A stretch of 64,000 nt of DNA from Litorilituus lipolyticus (GTDB lineage: Bacteria > Pseudomonadota > Gammaproteobacteria > Enterobacterales > Alteromonadaceae), in the NCBI RefSeq assembly GCF_006439335.1, contig NZ_SAWY01000038.1, positions 147,795-211,794 on the forward strand, written 5' to 3'. Position 1 is the stretch's first letter; each line of letters starts with the position of its first letter. Position numbers and translations under genes: made by a program. Shown piece after piece: positions 8,696 to 17,975 of the stretch. The notes beneath the pieces are model-generated. The model was not told the origin of the DNA. It saw nothing but the letters and a program-made list of their open reading frames with translations, and made no database searches.

Positions 8696-9874
8696 TTAAA
8701 AAGAATCTTCAGGTATAAAAACCCAGCCTTGCATTAATACACGAGCACTTCTACTCATTATAGCTTTGTTAACTATCCAGTTACCCGTAGCATTAGACGC
8801 TTGTGCCCCTACTTTTAATGAACCTGAAGGGTGACCAAAAGTAACCGCCTCCATTTCACCTCCACCGGCAGCTAAATTAACTAACGTTCCAGGAATTGCT
8901 GACGCAGTACCAATAGCTACAGCTGCAGTTCCCATCATCGCATGATGAAGTTTCCCCATAGATAGTGCCCGAACATGTAAATCTAATGCATTACTGGCTA
9001 TAGTTTTTCCGCTAGACGTTGTAAAAGTTTTTGCTGGTGCTACAAAGGCAACTTTAGGTGTATGTTGCCTTGCTTGTGCTTCATCAATATCTTTTATCAA
9101 GCCCATTTTTACTGCACCATAGGCTCTAATGGTTTCAAAACGTTTAAGCGCTTCTGCATCACTGTTAATCGCTTCTTGTAATTCTGTACCTTGATAACCG
9201 ATATCTTCAGCATTTAAAAATATAGTAGGGATACCAGCATTTATCATAGTCACTGGGAATGAACCTATTCCTGGTACATCTAGTTGATCAACAATATTTG
9301 AGGTAGGAAACATGGCTTCAGAAGGATCAACTGGTTCAATAAACTCTACCGGTACTTCAGCAGCTGGAAAAGTCACACCATCAAGTTCAAAATCACCAGT
9401 TTCTTGTACTTGTGAATTAGTAATAGGCACATGTGCAATGATAGTTTTACTAATATTTTTTTGCCAAATCTTAACCGTACATACGCCATTTGATGGAATT
9501 TTACTTTCATCCACTAACCCTGACATGATGGCAAAAGCACCAACAGCCGCCGTTAAGTTGCCGCAGTTACCGCTCCAATCAACAAACGCTTTATCAATAG
9601 CTACTTGTCCAAATAAATAATCGACATCGTGATCTGCTTGCTCCGATTTAGCTAAGATTACAGTTTTACTGGTACTGGAAGTAGCACCTCCCATACCGTC
9701 AGTTTGTTTACCATAGGGATCTGGACTACCAATAACACGCAGTAACATATTGTCACGTGCATCGCCTGGTTGCTGACAGCGCTCTGGTAAATCAGTTAAA
9801 TTAAAGAAGACACCTTTAGAAGTGCCACCGCGCATATATGTTGCGGGTATTTTTATTTGAGGAACATAAGACAT
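8696..9874 (-). CDS. prpF: 2-methylaconitate cis-trans isomerase PrpF
   Basis: 392 residues, beginning MSYVPQIKIPATYMRGG. I chose the ATG at 9874 because AAGGAGAG lies just upstream and the family starts here; the frame stays open to 9919, but that extension would run into a hairpin. PrpF isomerises the product of AcnD so that the AcnD/PrpF pair replaces PrpD in the methylcitrate cycle. Family features include MRGGTSKGVFF, SGNCGNLTAAVGAFAI (the loop holding an active cysteine in related isomerases) and TAAVAIGTASAIPGTLVN. It is the last gene of the operon, 95 bases after acnD. Confidence 0.94.
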   Translation of the reverse strand: MSYVPQIKIPATYMRGGTSKGVFFNLTDLPERCQQPGDARDNMLLRVIGSPDPYGKQTDGMGGATSSTSKTVILAKSEQADHDVDYLFGQVAIDKAFVDWSGNCGNLTAAVGAFAIMSGLVDESKIPSNGVCTVKIWQKNISKTIIAHVPITNSQVQETGDFELDGVTFPAAEVPVEFIEPVDPSEAMFPTSNIVDQLDVPGIGSFPVTMINAGIPTIFLNAEDIGYQGTELQEAINSDAEALKRFETIRAYGAVKMGLIKDIDEAQARQHTPKVAFVAPAKTFTTSSGKTIASNALDLHVRALSMGKLHHAMMGTAAVAIGTASAIPGTLVNLAAGGGEMEAVTFGHPSGSLKVGAQASNATGNWIVNKAIMSRSARVLMQGWVFIPEDSF

Positions 9875-9890
9875 TGCTCTCTCCTTTTTA

Positions 9891-9931
9891 GTCATAAAAA
9901 AGCGGCGCTTAATAAACAAAGAGCCGCTTTT
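9891..9931 (-). terminator. Hairpin between acnD and prpF, terminator-like
   Basis: Stem AAAAGCGGC (9898-9906) pairs with GCCGCTTTT (9923-9931) over a 16-base loop and is followed on the minus strand by TTTTTATGAC. It has the form of an intrinsic terminator yet sits inside the operon. It may lower prpF expression or mark a processed 3' end of acnD mRNA. Confidence 0.65.
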
Positions 9932-9969
9932 ACATTTAATTTAAAAATGAATGATGATTTGATGATTTT

Positions 9970-12573
9970 TTATGCATTAGACTGCAAAAAATCATTAGCA
10001 AATTTTTGTAGTACACCACCAGCAGCATGAACGATTACTTCTTCGGCAGTATCTAATCGACATTTAACAGTTATGTTAACAACATCACCATTTGCTCTAG
10101 TCATCACTACAGTCATCTTGCCTCCAGGAGAGGTTATACCTTCAACATCAAAGGTTTCTGTACCATCTATTTGGAAGGTTTTTCGTGTCTCATTATTGGT
10201 GAATTCTAATGGCAATACGCCCATGCCAATTAAATTGGTTCGATGAATGCGTTCGAAACCTTCAGCAACAATAACTTCTACACCAGCCAAACGAACGCCT
10301 TTAGCAGCCCAATCCCTTGATGAACCTTGGCCATAATCAGCACCGGCAACAATAATTAATGGTTGCTTACGTTCCATATATGTTTCAATGGCTTCCCACA
10401 TTCGTGATTCTGTACCTTCTGGTTCAATACGTGCTAATGAACCTTGCTTAACATCACCATTTTCATCTAAACACATTTCATTAAATAGTTTAGGGTTGGC
10501 AAATGTTGCTCGTTGAGCCGTTAAATGATCGCCACGATGTGTTGCGTATGAGTTAAAGTCTTCTTCAGGTAACCCCATCTTATCAAGATATGCGCCTGCA
10601 GCACTGTCTAACATAATGGCATTTGAAGGAGAAAGATGGTCCGTTGTAATGTTATCACCCAGTACTGCAAGTGGACGCATTCCTTTCATGGTACGTTCAC
10701 CAGCAAGCGCTCCTTCCCAATATGGCGGTCTGCGGATATAAGTACTTTGGGGGCGCCAATCATATAATGGGCTTTCAGCCGGCTCAAAAGCACCTAGATC
10801 AAACATCGGCGTATAGATTTTCTTGAATTGCTCAGGTTTAACACTGTTTTTTACAATCGAATCGATTTCTTCATCAGACGGCCAAATGTCTTTTAATCTA
10901 ATGTCATTTCCTTGAGTATCTTGACCTAATACATCATTTTCGATATCAAAACGCATCGTACCTGCTATAGCATAAGCAACAACAAGCGGAGGTGATGCTA
11001 GAAATGCTTGTTTAGCATAAGGATGTATTCGACCGTCAAAGTTACGGTTACCTGAAAGTACCGCTGTGGCATATAAATCACGGTCAATAACTTCCTGCTG
11101 AATTTTCGGGTCTAACGCACCTGACATACCGTTACATGTAGTACATGCATAAGCGACTATACCAAAGCCAAGTTTTTCCATTTCAGCGAGTAAACCCGCT
11201 TCTTCTAGATACAATTTTGCCACTTTAGAACCTGGAGCAAATGATGACTTAACCCATGGTTTACGTACTAACCCTAATTCATTAGCCCGTTTAGCTACTA
11301 GACCGGCTGCAACGACATTGCGCGGATTTGAAGTATTAGTACAAGAAGTGATTGCTGCAATGATGACAGCCCCATCTGGCATATCACCATTAGCTTCTTG
11401 CGCTTTACATTGCGCTAAATCTTTTGCAATAGCTTTAGAAGAAAGGTCTGAAGTCGCTAACCTTCTGTGTGGATTAGATGGTCCAGCCATGTTTCGGCCA
11501 ACAAGGGATAAATCAAAAGTTAGAACACGTTTATATTGTGCATCTTTTAAATCATCAGCCCATAAACCTGTGTGCTTTGCATAGTTTTCAACTAATGCAA
11601 CTTGTTCCGGCTCTCTACCTGTAATTTTCAAGTAATCAATGGTTTGTTCATCAATATAGAACATGCCAGCCGATGCACCGTACTCAGGTGTCATATTTGA
11701 AATGGTCGCGCGATCGCCAATTGATAAACTGCGAGCACCATCGCCAAAAAACTCTAAATATGCTCCAACCACTTTTTCATTACGTAGAAATTCAGTAATG
11801 GCTAAGACAATATCTGTTGCAGTTATACCAGGTTGACGTTGTCCAACTAGTTGCACACCCACAATATTAGGTAAACGCATCATTGATGGACGCCCTAACA
11901 TTACCGTTTCAGCTTCTAAGCCGCCAACACCTATCGCAATAACACCAAGCGCATCAACATGGGGGGTGTGAGAATCGGTACCAACACATGTATCAGGGAA
12001 TGCAACGCCATCACGTGCTTGAATGACAGGTGACATTTTTTCTAAATTAATTTGATGCATGATGCCATTACCAGCTGGTATCACATCAACATTTTTAAAA
12101 GCCGTCTTTGTCCATTCTATAAAATGAAATCTATCTTCGTTACGGCGATCTTCTATGGCTCTATTTTTATCGAACGCATCAGGGTCAAAACCACCATGCT
12201 CTACTGCCAAAGAGTGATCAACAATTAATTGGGTCGGCACTACTGGATTTACTTTTGCAGGGTCACCACCTTGATCAGCAATAGCATCACGAAGACCTGC
12301 TAAATCCACTAATGCTGTTTGACCAAGAATATCATGACAAACTACACGTGCTGGATACCATGGAAAATCAAGATCTTGCTTACCTTCTATTATCTGAGTA
12401 AGTGATTCGGTCAGTGTTGATGGTTCACAGCGGCGCACTAACTGCTCTGCTAGAACCCTTGAGGTATAAGGTAATTTGCTATAACTACCTGGACTTATTG
12501 CTTCAATCGCACCACGAGTATCGAAAAAATCGATATTCGAGCCTGGCAATGGTTTGCGATGTTCATAGTTCAT
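9970..12573 (-). CDS. acnD: 2-methylisocitrate/2-methylcitrate dehydratase AcnD (Fe-S)
   Basis: 867 residues from the ATG at 12573, which has GGAA six bases upstream. A GTG four codons earlier (12585) is also possible. AcnD is an aconitase-family [4Fe-4S] enzyme that dehydrates 2-methylcitrate in propionate catabolism. The cluster cysteines are visible as SCTNTSNPRN and YACTTCNGMSG. The substrate-binding FPDTCVGTDSHTPHVD and the C-terminal swivel domain GADYGQGSSRDWAAKGV are intact. The gene lies between prpC and prpF, the usual place in acnD/prpF-type clusters; no PrpD is visible in the window. Confidence 0.95.
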   Translation of the reverse strand: MNYEHRKPLPGSNIDFFDTRGAIEAISPGSYSKLPYTSRVLAEQLVRRCEPSTLTESLTQIIEGKQDLDFPWYPARVVCHDILGQTALVDLAGLRDAIADQGGDPAKVNPVVPTQLIVDHSLAVEHGGFDPDAFDKNRAIEDRRNEDRFHFIEWTKTAFKNVDVIPAGNGIMHQINLEKMSPVIQARDGVAFPDTCVGTDSHTPHVDALGVIAIGVGGLEAETVMLGRPSMMRLPNIVGVQLVGQRQPGITATDIVLAITEFLRNEKVVGAYLEFFGDGARSLSIGDRATISNMTPEYGASAGMFYIDEQTIDYLKITGREPEQVALVENYAKHTGLWADDLKDAQYKRVLTFDLSLVGRNMAGPSNPHRRLATSDLSSKAIAKDLAQCKAQEANGDMPDGAVIIAAITSCTNTSNPRNVVAAGLVAKRANELGLVRKPWVKSSFAPGSKVAKLYLEEAGLLAEMEKLGFGIVAYACTTCNGMSGALDPKIQQEVIDRDLYATAVLSGNRNFDGRIHPYAKQAFLASPPLVVAYAIAGTMRFDIENDVLGQDTQGNDIRLKDIWPSDEEIDSIVKNSVKPEQFKKIYTPMFDLGAFEPAESPLYDWRPQSTYIRRPPYWEGALAGERTMKGMRPLAVLGDNITTDHLSPSNAIMLDSAAGAYLDKMGLPEEDFNSYATHRGDHLTAQRATFANPKLFNEMCLDENGDVKQGSLARIEPEGTESRMWEAIETYMERKQPLIIVAGADYGQGSSRDWAAKGVRLAGVEVIVAEGFERIHRTNLIGMGVLPLEFTNNETRKTFQIDGTETFDVEGITSPGGKMTVVMTRANGDVVNITVKCRLDTAEEVIVHAAGGVLQKFANDFLQSNA

Positions 12574-12650
12574 AATTATTTCCACATAATTTGTAAAACA
12601 AGCACTAATATTTAAAAAATAGTGAGCTATGTGTAGGTTGATTGAGAAAT

Positions 12651-12698
12651 TCCCCTTAAACTTTTAGCATGCATAGTCGCTAAGAAAAATTAAGGGGA
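12651..12698 (-). other. Long hairpin between prpC and acnD
   Basis: TCCCCTTAA (12651-12659) pairs with TTAAGGGGA (12690-12698). The enclosed loop contains a second short pairing (CTTAGC with GCTAAAAG on the transcript). On the minus strand the run after the stem is only weakly T-rich (ATTTCTC), so it looks more like a processing or stability element than a strong terminator. Confidence 0.55.
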
Positions 12699-12706
12699 TT
12701 TACTTA

Positions 12707-13831
12707 TTAGCGTTGCTCAATAGGGGTAACTGTACGAGGCTCGCTTCCCGTATAGTCGGCACTTGGGCGAATTATACGGTTATTTGAGCGCTGTTCCATA
12801 ACGTGAGCTGCCCAACCAGTTAAACGTGAACAAACAAAAATAGGAGTAAATAATTTAGTAGGAATACCCATGTAATTGTAAGTTGATGCATGGAAGAAGT
12901 CTGCATTACAGAATAACTTTTTGGTATCCCACATATATTCTTCACAAGCGACTGAGATATCGTATAAAGAAGTATCACCGTTTTCTTTAGCAAGCTTTTC
13001 TGACCATGCCTTAATGATGACATTACGTGGATCAGAGGTGCGGTAAATCGCATGACCAAAGCCCATGATCTTCTCTTTACGCTCTAACATACCGGCCATT
13101 TGAGTTTTAGCGTCTTCTGGTGAAGTAAAGCGTTCAATCATATCCATTGCTGCTTCGTTAGCACCACCGTGTAATGGGCCTCGTAAAGTACCAATAGCGC
13201 CTGTGATACATGAATACATATCTGAAAGCGTCGAGGCACATACTCTTGCAGTAAAGGTAGAAGCGTTAAATTCATGCTCAGCATAAAGAATTAATGAGAC
13301 ATCCATAACTCTGCGGTGTTGTTCAGACGGTGTCTCACCGTTTAAAAGTTTCAAGAAATGACCACCTAATGAATCTTCATCAGTAACGCAATCAATTTCT
13401 TTTCCTTCATGTGAATAGTTATACCAGTAACACATAATGGCAGGAAACGCCGCAAGCAATCGGTTAGCAGCTTTATTTTGCTGTGAAAAATCAATTTCTG
13501 GCTCAAGGTTGCCTAAAAATGAACAACCTGTTCGCATAACATCCATTGGGTGTGCATCCGCAGGTATTTTTTGCAACACTTCTTTCAATGCCTGTGGTAA
13601 ATCACGCATGCCATTAAGTTCTGCTTTGTACGTTGCTAATTGATCTACAGTAGGTAGTTCACCATTGAATAGTAAATATGCCACTTCTTCAAACGTCGCA
13701 TTATCTGCTAAGTCTGAAACATCATAGCCGCAGTAAGTTAAACCACTACCTGACTTGCCTACGGTGCATAAAGACGTTTCACCTGCACTTTGACCACGTA
13801 AGCCTGCACCACCTAATTTTTTATCAACCAT
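12707..13831 (-). CDS. prpC: 2-methylcitrate synthase PrpC
   Basis: 374 residues. Condenses propionyl-CoA with oxaloacetate to 2-methylcitrate. The citrate-synthase triad is present: H221 (GPLHGGANEAA), H260 (MGFGHAIYRT) and D311 (FCNADFFHAS). The short N-terminus (KLGGAGLRGQSAGETS, with the AGETSLCTVG strand) is typical of PrpC rather than the longer GltA citrate synthase, and the operon supports this. It follows prpB by 55 bases. A long hairpin separates it from acnD downstream. Confidence 0.95.
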   Translation of the reverse strand: MVDKKLGGAGLRGQSAGETSLCTVGKSGSGLTYCGYDVSDLADNATFEEVAYLLFNGELPTVDQLATYKAELNGMRDLPQALKEVLQKIPADAHPMDVMRTGCSFLGNLEPEIDFSQQNKAANRLLAAFPAIMCYWYNYSHEGKEIDCVTDEDSLGGHFLKLLNGETPSEQHRRVMDVSLILYAEHEFNASTFTARVCASTLSDMYSCITGAIGTLRGPLHGGANEAAMDMIERFTSPEDAKTQMAGMLERKEKIMGFGHAIYRTSDPRNVIIKAWSEKLAKENGDTSLYDISVACEEYMWDTKKLFCNADFFHASTYNYMGIPTKLFTPIFVCSRLTGWAAHVMEQRSNNRIIRPSADYTGSEPRTVTPIEQR

Positions 13832-13886
13832 CTCTCTTTCCTCATATTCTGTATTTATTATGTTTATATCTCGTAATGACTATTGC

Positions 13887-14777
13887 TTACTTGTTTTTAC
13901 CTTCAGCAAATAATGAATCTAGCTTTTGTTCATAATCGTGATAACCAAGGTAGTCATATAAATCCATTCTGGTTTGCATATTGTCAATTTCAGCTTTTTG
14001 ATCGCCATCAGCTAAAAGGGTTTTATAAACTGACTCAGCGGCTTTATTCATAGCTCTAAACGCTGAAAGTGGGTAAAGCACCATGGCACAACCCCACTCA
14101 CCTAATTGCTCTTTATTCCACAATTCAGTTTGACCAAATTCGGTAATATTCGCTAAAACAGGAACGTCTAATGCTTCGGTAAATGCTCTATAATGCTCTT
14201 CTGTTTTAACAGCCTCAGCAAAAATACCATCAGCACCTGCTGCGACATAAGCTTTAGCGCGCTCTAAGGCAGCTTCTAACCCTTCTTGAGCGAAAGCATC
14301 AGTTCTTGCCATAATAAAAAAGTCACTATCTGTTCTAGCATCTACAGCTGCTTTAATGCGATCTACCATTTCCTCTGTAGATACAATTTCTTTATTAGGA
14401 CGGTGGCCACAACGTTTTTGTGCAACCTGATCTTCAATATGTACGGCAGCTGCACCCGCTTTTTCCATATCACGGATTGTTTTAGCAATATTAAAAGCAC
14501 CACCCCAACCCGTATCAATATCCACTAATAAAGGAAGGCTTGAAGCTGATGTGATACGTTGAACATCTGCGATTACATCATTTAATGAAGTCATACCTAA
14601 GTCAGGTAAACCATAAGATGCATTAGCAACGCCACCACCAGATAAATAAATAGCTTGGTGTCCGAGTTGTTCAGCCATCATGGCGCAGTAGGCGTTAATA
14701 GTTCCTACGACTTGTAAAGGTTTATTGTTAACTAACGCTTGTCTAAATTTTGCGCCTGGTGATAATACTGTTGACAT
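13887..14777 (-). CDS. prpB: 2-methylisocitrate lyase PrpB
   Basis: 296 residues. Splits 2-methylisocitrate into pyruvate and succinate, the last step of the methylcitrate cycle. The catalytic motif KRCGH is at residues 121-125 (C123 catalytic); the metal-binding [11 protein letters not shown] (D86, D88) and AVHIEDQ are intact. The start ([11 protein letters not shown]) and length match the family. The gene begins 14 bases after the GntR regulator, so the two are co-transcribed. Confidence 0.96.
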   Translation of the reverse strand: MSTVLSPGAKFRQALVNNKPLQVVGTINAYCAMMAEQLGHQAIYLSGGGVANASYGLPDLGMTSLNDVIADVQRITSASSLPLLVDIDTGWGGAFNIAKTIRDMEKAGAAAVHIEDQVAQKRCGHRPNKEIVSTEEMVDRIKAAVDARTDSDFFIMARTDAFAQEGLEAALERAKAYVAAGADGIFAEAVKTEEHYRAFTEALDVPVLANITEFGQTELWNKEQLGEWGCAMVLYPLSAFRAMNKAAESVYKTLLADGDQKAEIDNMQTRMDLYDYLGYHDYEQKLDSLFAEGKNK

Positions 14778-14791
14778 TCTGAGTTCCCCTG

Positions 14792-15493
14792 TTAATTTTT
14801 TGCTGATGTATTAAGCTTTTGTTCAGCAATTTTTTGTTCAATGTTTTTGCGAGAAGCGGCGATATGGCGACGCATTAACATTTCTGCCAATTCGCCATCT
14901 CTATCACTTATCGCTTGTAAAATATGTAAATGTTCATCATAAGCTCGACTTGCACGAGCACTCTGCATACCAAACTGAAAACGATACATGCGAACTAAAT
15001 GATAAAGTTGACCACAAATAAGGTTAATTAATTGTTGGTTATGGCTGCCAAGAATAATTTTATAGTGAAAGTCTAAATCACCCTCTTCCTGATAATAAGC
15101 AACACCTTCTTGTAACGCCTTGGCTTGACTGTGATTGATTAGCATTTGTTGCATAGAAGCAATCTCTTCATCAGTCATATTAAATGCAGCATGTCGACAC
15201 GCCATACCTTCAAGTGCTTCACGGGTAATGTACAATTCAAGTAATCCTTCAATTGTACAATCAACCACTCTAGAGCCTATGTTTGCTTTACGTTCAATGA
15301 GGTGACACTTCTCTAAACGATTAAGAGCTTCACGCAAGGTAGAACGACTAATTTGATAATGCTTAGCCAATTCAGGTTCACTAATTTTACTTCCAGCTGG
15401 AATTTCACCTTCTACGATGGCATGTTGCATTTTTTCAAAGACTTTATCAGCCGTTGTAACGATAGCTTGTTTGGTTGGATTATCTATATACAT
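14792..15493 (-). CDS. GntR-family regulator of the methylcitrate operon
   Basis: 233 residues. The N-terminal winged helix (about 15-85) contains [27 protein letters not shown], partly split here for length: the recognition part is [14 protein letters not shown]. The C-terminal FCD (FadR-type, all-helical) ligand domain (about 95-220) carries [16 protein letters not shown] and paired histidines that often bind metal or ligand. It lies 14 bases upstream of prpB as first gene of the operon, and two palindromes with a GntR-like TGTCGACA core sit in its upstream region. I infer autoregulation and control of prpBC-acnD-prpF by a methylcitrate-pathway intermediate. It is unrelated to the sigma54-dependent PrpR of E. 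coli, so I give no symbol. Confidence 0.88.
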   Translation of the reverse strand: MYIDNPTKQAIVTTADKVFEKMQHAIVEGEIPAGSKISEPELAKHYQISRSTLREALNRLEKCHLIERKANIGSRVVDCTIEGLLELYITREALEGMACRHAAFNMTDEEIASMQQMLINHSQAKALQEGVAYYQEEGDLDFHYKIILGSHNQQLINLICGQLYHLVRMYRFQFGMQSARASRAYDEHLHILQAISDRDGELAEMLMRRHIAASRKNIEQKIAEQKLNTSAKN

Positions 15494-15515
15494 AAGAAAT
15501 AATCAGTCACATTAA

Positions 15516-15525
15516 TTGTCGACAC
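15516..15525. promoter_or_regulatory. Candidate GntR operator, proximal
   Basis: TTGTCGACAC with a perfect 8-bp TGTCGACA core (15517-15524), 23-33 bases upstream of the regulator's start codon, where a bound repressor would block transcription. Its core is shared with the distal site. Confidence 0.6.
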
Positions 15526-15586
15526 ATTGGATTTATACAGCTAATAATATCTTATTTCAAAGATATAACAAGTAGACCTAAGTATA

Positions 15587-15598
15587 ATTGTCGACAAT
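15587..15598. promoter_or_regulatory. Candidate GntR operator, distal, perfect palindrome
   Basis: ATTGTCGACAAT, a 12-bp perfect palindrome about 95 bases upstream of the regulator gene. It fits the TNGTNNNACNA pattern bound by FadR-subfamily GntR proteins. A TATACT hexamer adjoins it on the minus strand and could be a -10 element. Confidence 0.65.
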
Positions 15599-15633
15599 AA
15601 ATGATTTTCATAATGAGGAGAGTGAATTTTAGA

Positions 15634-15677
15634 CAAAAAAAAACCTACGTAATAGAGTAGACTATTAAGTAGGTTTT
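15634..15677 (-). terminator. Terminator of the tRNA-Ala/Glu operon
   Basis: Two-part hairpin: outer stem AAAACCTAC / GTAGGTTTT (15640-15648 with 15669-15677), inner stem AATAG / CTATT. It is followed on the minus strand by a run of at least eight Ts. It lies 45 bases beyond the last tRNA-Glu. Confidence 0.88.
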
Positions 15678-15722
15678 CTTTTTTCACTTATGTTCACATT
15701 TTAATTAATGAGCAAAAAAATG

Positions 15723-15798
15723 TGGCATCCCTAAGGGGATTCGAACCCCTGTTACCGCCGTGAAAGGGCGGTGTCCTAGGCCTCTAGACGATAGGGAC
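15723..15798 (-). tRNA. tRNA-Glu (TTC), copy 4 in transcription order
   Basis: 76 nt with encoded CCA. The minus strand begins GTCCCTATCGTCTAGAGG and the anticodon loop is CTTTCAC with anticodon TTC. The acceptor stem GTCCCTA/TAGGGAT pairs (one G-T). Identical to the other three copies here. Confidence 0.98.
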
Positions 15799-15962
15799 AC
15801 AGATATAAATCTAACTATCTTTTGAGTTATTACACTCAAAGAATTAATTTTTCATTGTTTAATATAGTTAAACTAACTAAATATCTCAATTAAAATTAAA
15901 ACTCTAGTACTTATTTTTATATAGAATAATAACTATTTTTATTAATCATAAAATTAATAAAT

Positions 15963-16038
15963 TGGCATCCCTAAGGGGATTCGAACCCCTGTTACCGCCG
16001 TGAAAGGGCGGTGTCCTAGGCCTCTAGACGATAGGGAC
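15963..16038 (-). tRNA. tRNA-Glu (TTC), copy 3
   Basis: 76 nt, identical in sequence to the copy at 15723-15798, with encoded CCA. The spacer to the next copy is 164 bases of AT-rich sequence containing no gene. Confidence 0.98.
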
Positions 16039-16180
16039 ACATGCTGGATAATTCCAGTAACTATCTACCTTAATAAAGGTATAACTAACTTTTACATTAG
16101 CAGTCTATTTAACTTTCAAGCTTACACTCACAGTAGCTAACAACTGTTTACCTAATAATATCAAAACACAATATTATAAG

Positions 16181-16256
16181 TGGCATCCCTAAGGGGATTC
16201 GAACCCCTGTTACCGCCGTGAAAGGGCGGTGTCCTAGGCCTCTAGACGATAGGGAC
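16181..16256 (-). tRNA. tRNA-Glu (TTC), copy 2
   Basis: 76 nt, identical to the other copies, CCA encoded. The 142-base spacer towards copy 3 is unrelated in sequence to the other spacers, so the array is not a fresh tandem duplication. Confidence 0.98.
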
Positions 16257-16394
16257 ACAAGCTGGTTACACCAGAATTCTATCTATCAAACAAATAATGC
16301 TTGATGCTCTACTTATATAAATATCTGTAAAGCTCTAAATCACTACCCCGCCTTGAAACACATTGCGCGATAGCTTAAAACAAACCATCAATAG

Positions 16395-16470
16395 TGGCAT
16401 CCCTAAGGGGATTCGAACCCCTGTTACCGCCGTGAAAGGGCGGTGTCCTAGGCCTCTAGACGATAGGGAC
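16395..16470 (-). tRNA. tRNA-Glu (TTC), copy 1
   Basis: 76 nt, identical to the other copies, CCA encoded. It is the first tRNA-Glu of the operon, 56 bases after tRNA-Ala. An open frame crossing this gene in the same direction is a chance frame. Confidence 0.98.
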
Positions 16471-16526
16471 ACATAAATACTATCGTTTGGATTTCTCCAA
16501 ATTTTACATCTCAGATGCAAACTCTA

Positions 16527-16602
16527 TGGTGGAGCTATGCGGGATCGAACCGCAGACCTCTTCGCTGCCAGCGAAGCGCTCTCCCAGCTGAGCTATAGCC
16601 CC
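16527..16602 (-). tRNA. tRNA-Ala (GGC)
   Basis: 76 nt. The minus strand begins GGGGCTATAGCTCAGCTGGG and the anticodon arm is CTTCG-CTGGCAG-CGAAG, giving anticodon GGC. CCA is encoded. It is the promoter-proximal gene of the five-tRNA operon. Confidence 0.98.
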
Positions 16603-16693
16603 GTTTTATAACGGTTTATTTAATCACTGGCCTAATAGCAATTAAATATTCATCCTCTGCAGGTGGACCTAACACTTGCTGAAAACGAGGCGC

Positions 16694-16722
16694 ATTCTAA
16701 GCAGCACCCCTTAAACTGTCAA
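16694..16722 (-). promoter_or_regulatory. sigma70 promoter of the tRNA-Ala/Glu operon
   Basis: On the minus strand TTGACA (16717-16722) and TAGAAT (16694-16699) are exactly 17 bases apart, followed by a GC-rich GCGCC discriminator as expected of stringently controlled stable-RNA promoters. Transcription would start near 16687. The remainder of the gene-free stretch 16603-17008 is AT-rich, and I see nothing else definite in it; the yvcK promoter should also lie there. Confidence 0.85.
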
Positions 16723-17008
16723 CTGTTATTTTAAAATTTTTACTGTTTTTTTCAATAAATTGACAATCTGATTACTTAAGCACCAACTTGATTATTTATT
16801 GCATAGCAAATCCACTACTTAGCACAATAATTTGCTCATTTAGTTAACTTAAACCGTTTTGAATAAAATCAATTTTAAGAATAAATAGCGTCAATCATGG
16901 TTAATGTTACAATGCCATAACAGTGAATAACTTTATTAAAAATTGTTTTATCGATATCGTGCTCTAATGATATCGACTAACTATATTTGAAAACACAATC
17001 ATATTTAT

Positions 17009-17908
17009 ATGCAATTAAGAAAATTAAACATCGTTGCAATTGGTGGTGGACACGGCTTAGGACGTGTACTACTGACTTTATCTTTTATGGGTAATAAGCT
17101 TACCGGTATTGTAACAACTACAGATAATGGTGGCTCCACTGGGCGCTTAAGAAAAAGAAACAGCACCATTGCTTGGGGTGACTTGCGTAACTGTTTAACA
17201 CAATTAGCAGATAAGAACGCCATCGGTAGTCAATTATTTGATTTTAGATTTGAGGGTGAAGATGATTTAGGTGGCCATAACCTTGGTAACCTAATTCTTT
17301 ACGCGCTAGAAAATTTACAGTCATCCCCTCTCGATTCTATCAATCTGGTTCGACGTATCCTGCGCGTTAAAACACAGTTACTACCCATGTCTGAAACGCC
17401 AACAGATCTTATGGCGTTTTATCCTGAAGGACGTTGTCGTTTAGGCGAGTTGTCTGTTGATGATATGCCTATAATGCCGAAAAACTTAATGTTAGCGCCC
17501 TTAGTTAAAGCAAGTCCATCTTGTCTTGAGGCAATAAGAAATGCAGATTTAATTATTCTAGGACCGGGAAGTTTCTTAACCAGTGTAATTCCTCCTTTAT
17601 TAGTAAGAGATATCAGTAATGCAATAATTGAACGAAAAGGTCATTGCGTATTCATCGACAATATTGTCCCTGAGCAAAGTCCTGCCGCATCTTTAACCCT
17701 TGATGAAAAGTTAAATTGGATTGAAGATAATGTTGGCAGCTTACCTATTGATAGTGTTATTACCCAAGATCTACAAGTTAACTCTGAACGTGTAAATATT
17801 CTCCATCAAGATCTTGCTCATAATACTGTGCCTCATCATCATGATAAGGAAAAGCTGATTAATGCACTAGAAAACTGTTTTACAAAATTTTCTAATCTAG
17901 AAAAATAG
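17009..17908 (+). CDS. yvcK: YvcK/YbhK-family (CofD-like) protein
   Basis: 299 residues. Starts with the nucleotide-binding loop IVAIGGGHGLGRVLLTL and continues with TTTDNGGSTGRLRKR and WGDLRNCL, diagnostic of the YvcK/YbhK branch of the CofD superfamily. LGGHNLGNLIL and LIILGPGSFLTSVIPPLLV also fit. In Bacillus and Mycobacterium this protein is needed for growth on gluconeogenic carbon and binds UDP-sugars; in gammaproteobacteria (ybhK) its role is less clear. It is transcribed alone, divergent from the tRNA operon and convergent with dcd, with a bidirectional terminator at its end. Confidence 0.9.
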   Translation: MQLRKLNIVAIGGGHGLGRVLLTLSFMGNKLTGIVTTTDNGGSTGRLRKRNSTIAWGDLRNCLTQLADKNAIGSQLFDFRFEGEDDLGGHNLGNLILYALENLQSSPLDSINLVRRILRVKTQLLPMSETPTDLMAFYPEGRCRLGELSVDDMPIMPKNLMLAPLVKASPSCLEAIRNADLIILGPGSFLTSVIPPLLVRDISNAIIERKGHCVFIDNIVPEQSPAASLTLDEKLNWIEDNVGSLPIDSVITQDLQVNSERVNILHQDLAHNTVPHHHDKEKLINALENCFTKFSNLEK

Positions 17909-17924
17909 TTATTTTCCAATAAAT

Positions 17925-17956
17925 AAAAAAGCATAGCGATTAGACTATGCTTTTTT
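17925..17956. terminator. Bidirectional terminator between yvcK and dcd
   Basis: Perfect 12-bp stem AAAAAAGCATAG / CTATGCTTTTTT with an 8-base loop, giving a T run on either strand. It lies between two convergent genes. Confidence 0.9.
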
Positions 17957-17975
17957 AATCTCTATACGTAGGTTT

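Noticed and set aside
12820..13059. Alternative minus-strand frame of 79 codons inside prpC
   Set aside because: It overlaps the catalytic part of prpC in another frame; no ribosome site and no family resemblance.
16335..16520. 61-residue open frame on the minus strand
   Set aside because: It runs through a tRNA-Glu gene and its flank; composition is not protein-like.
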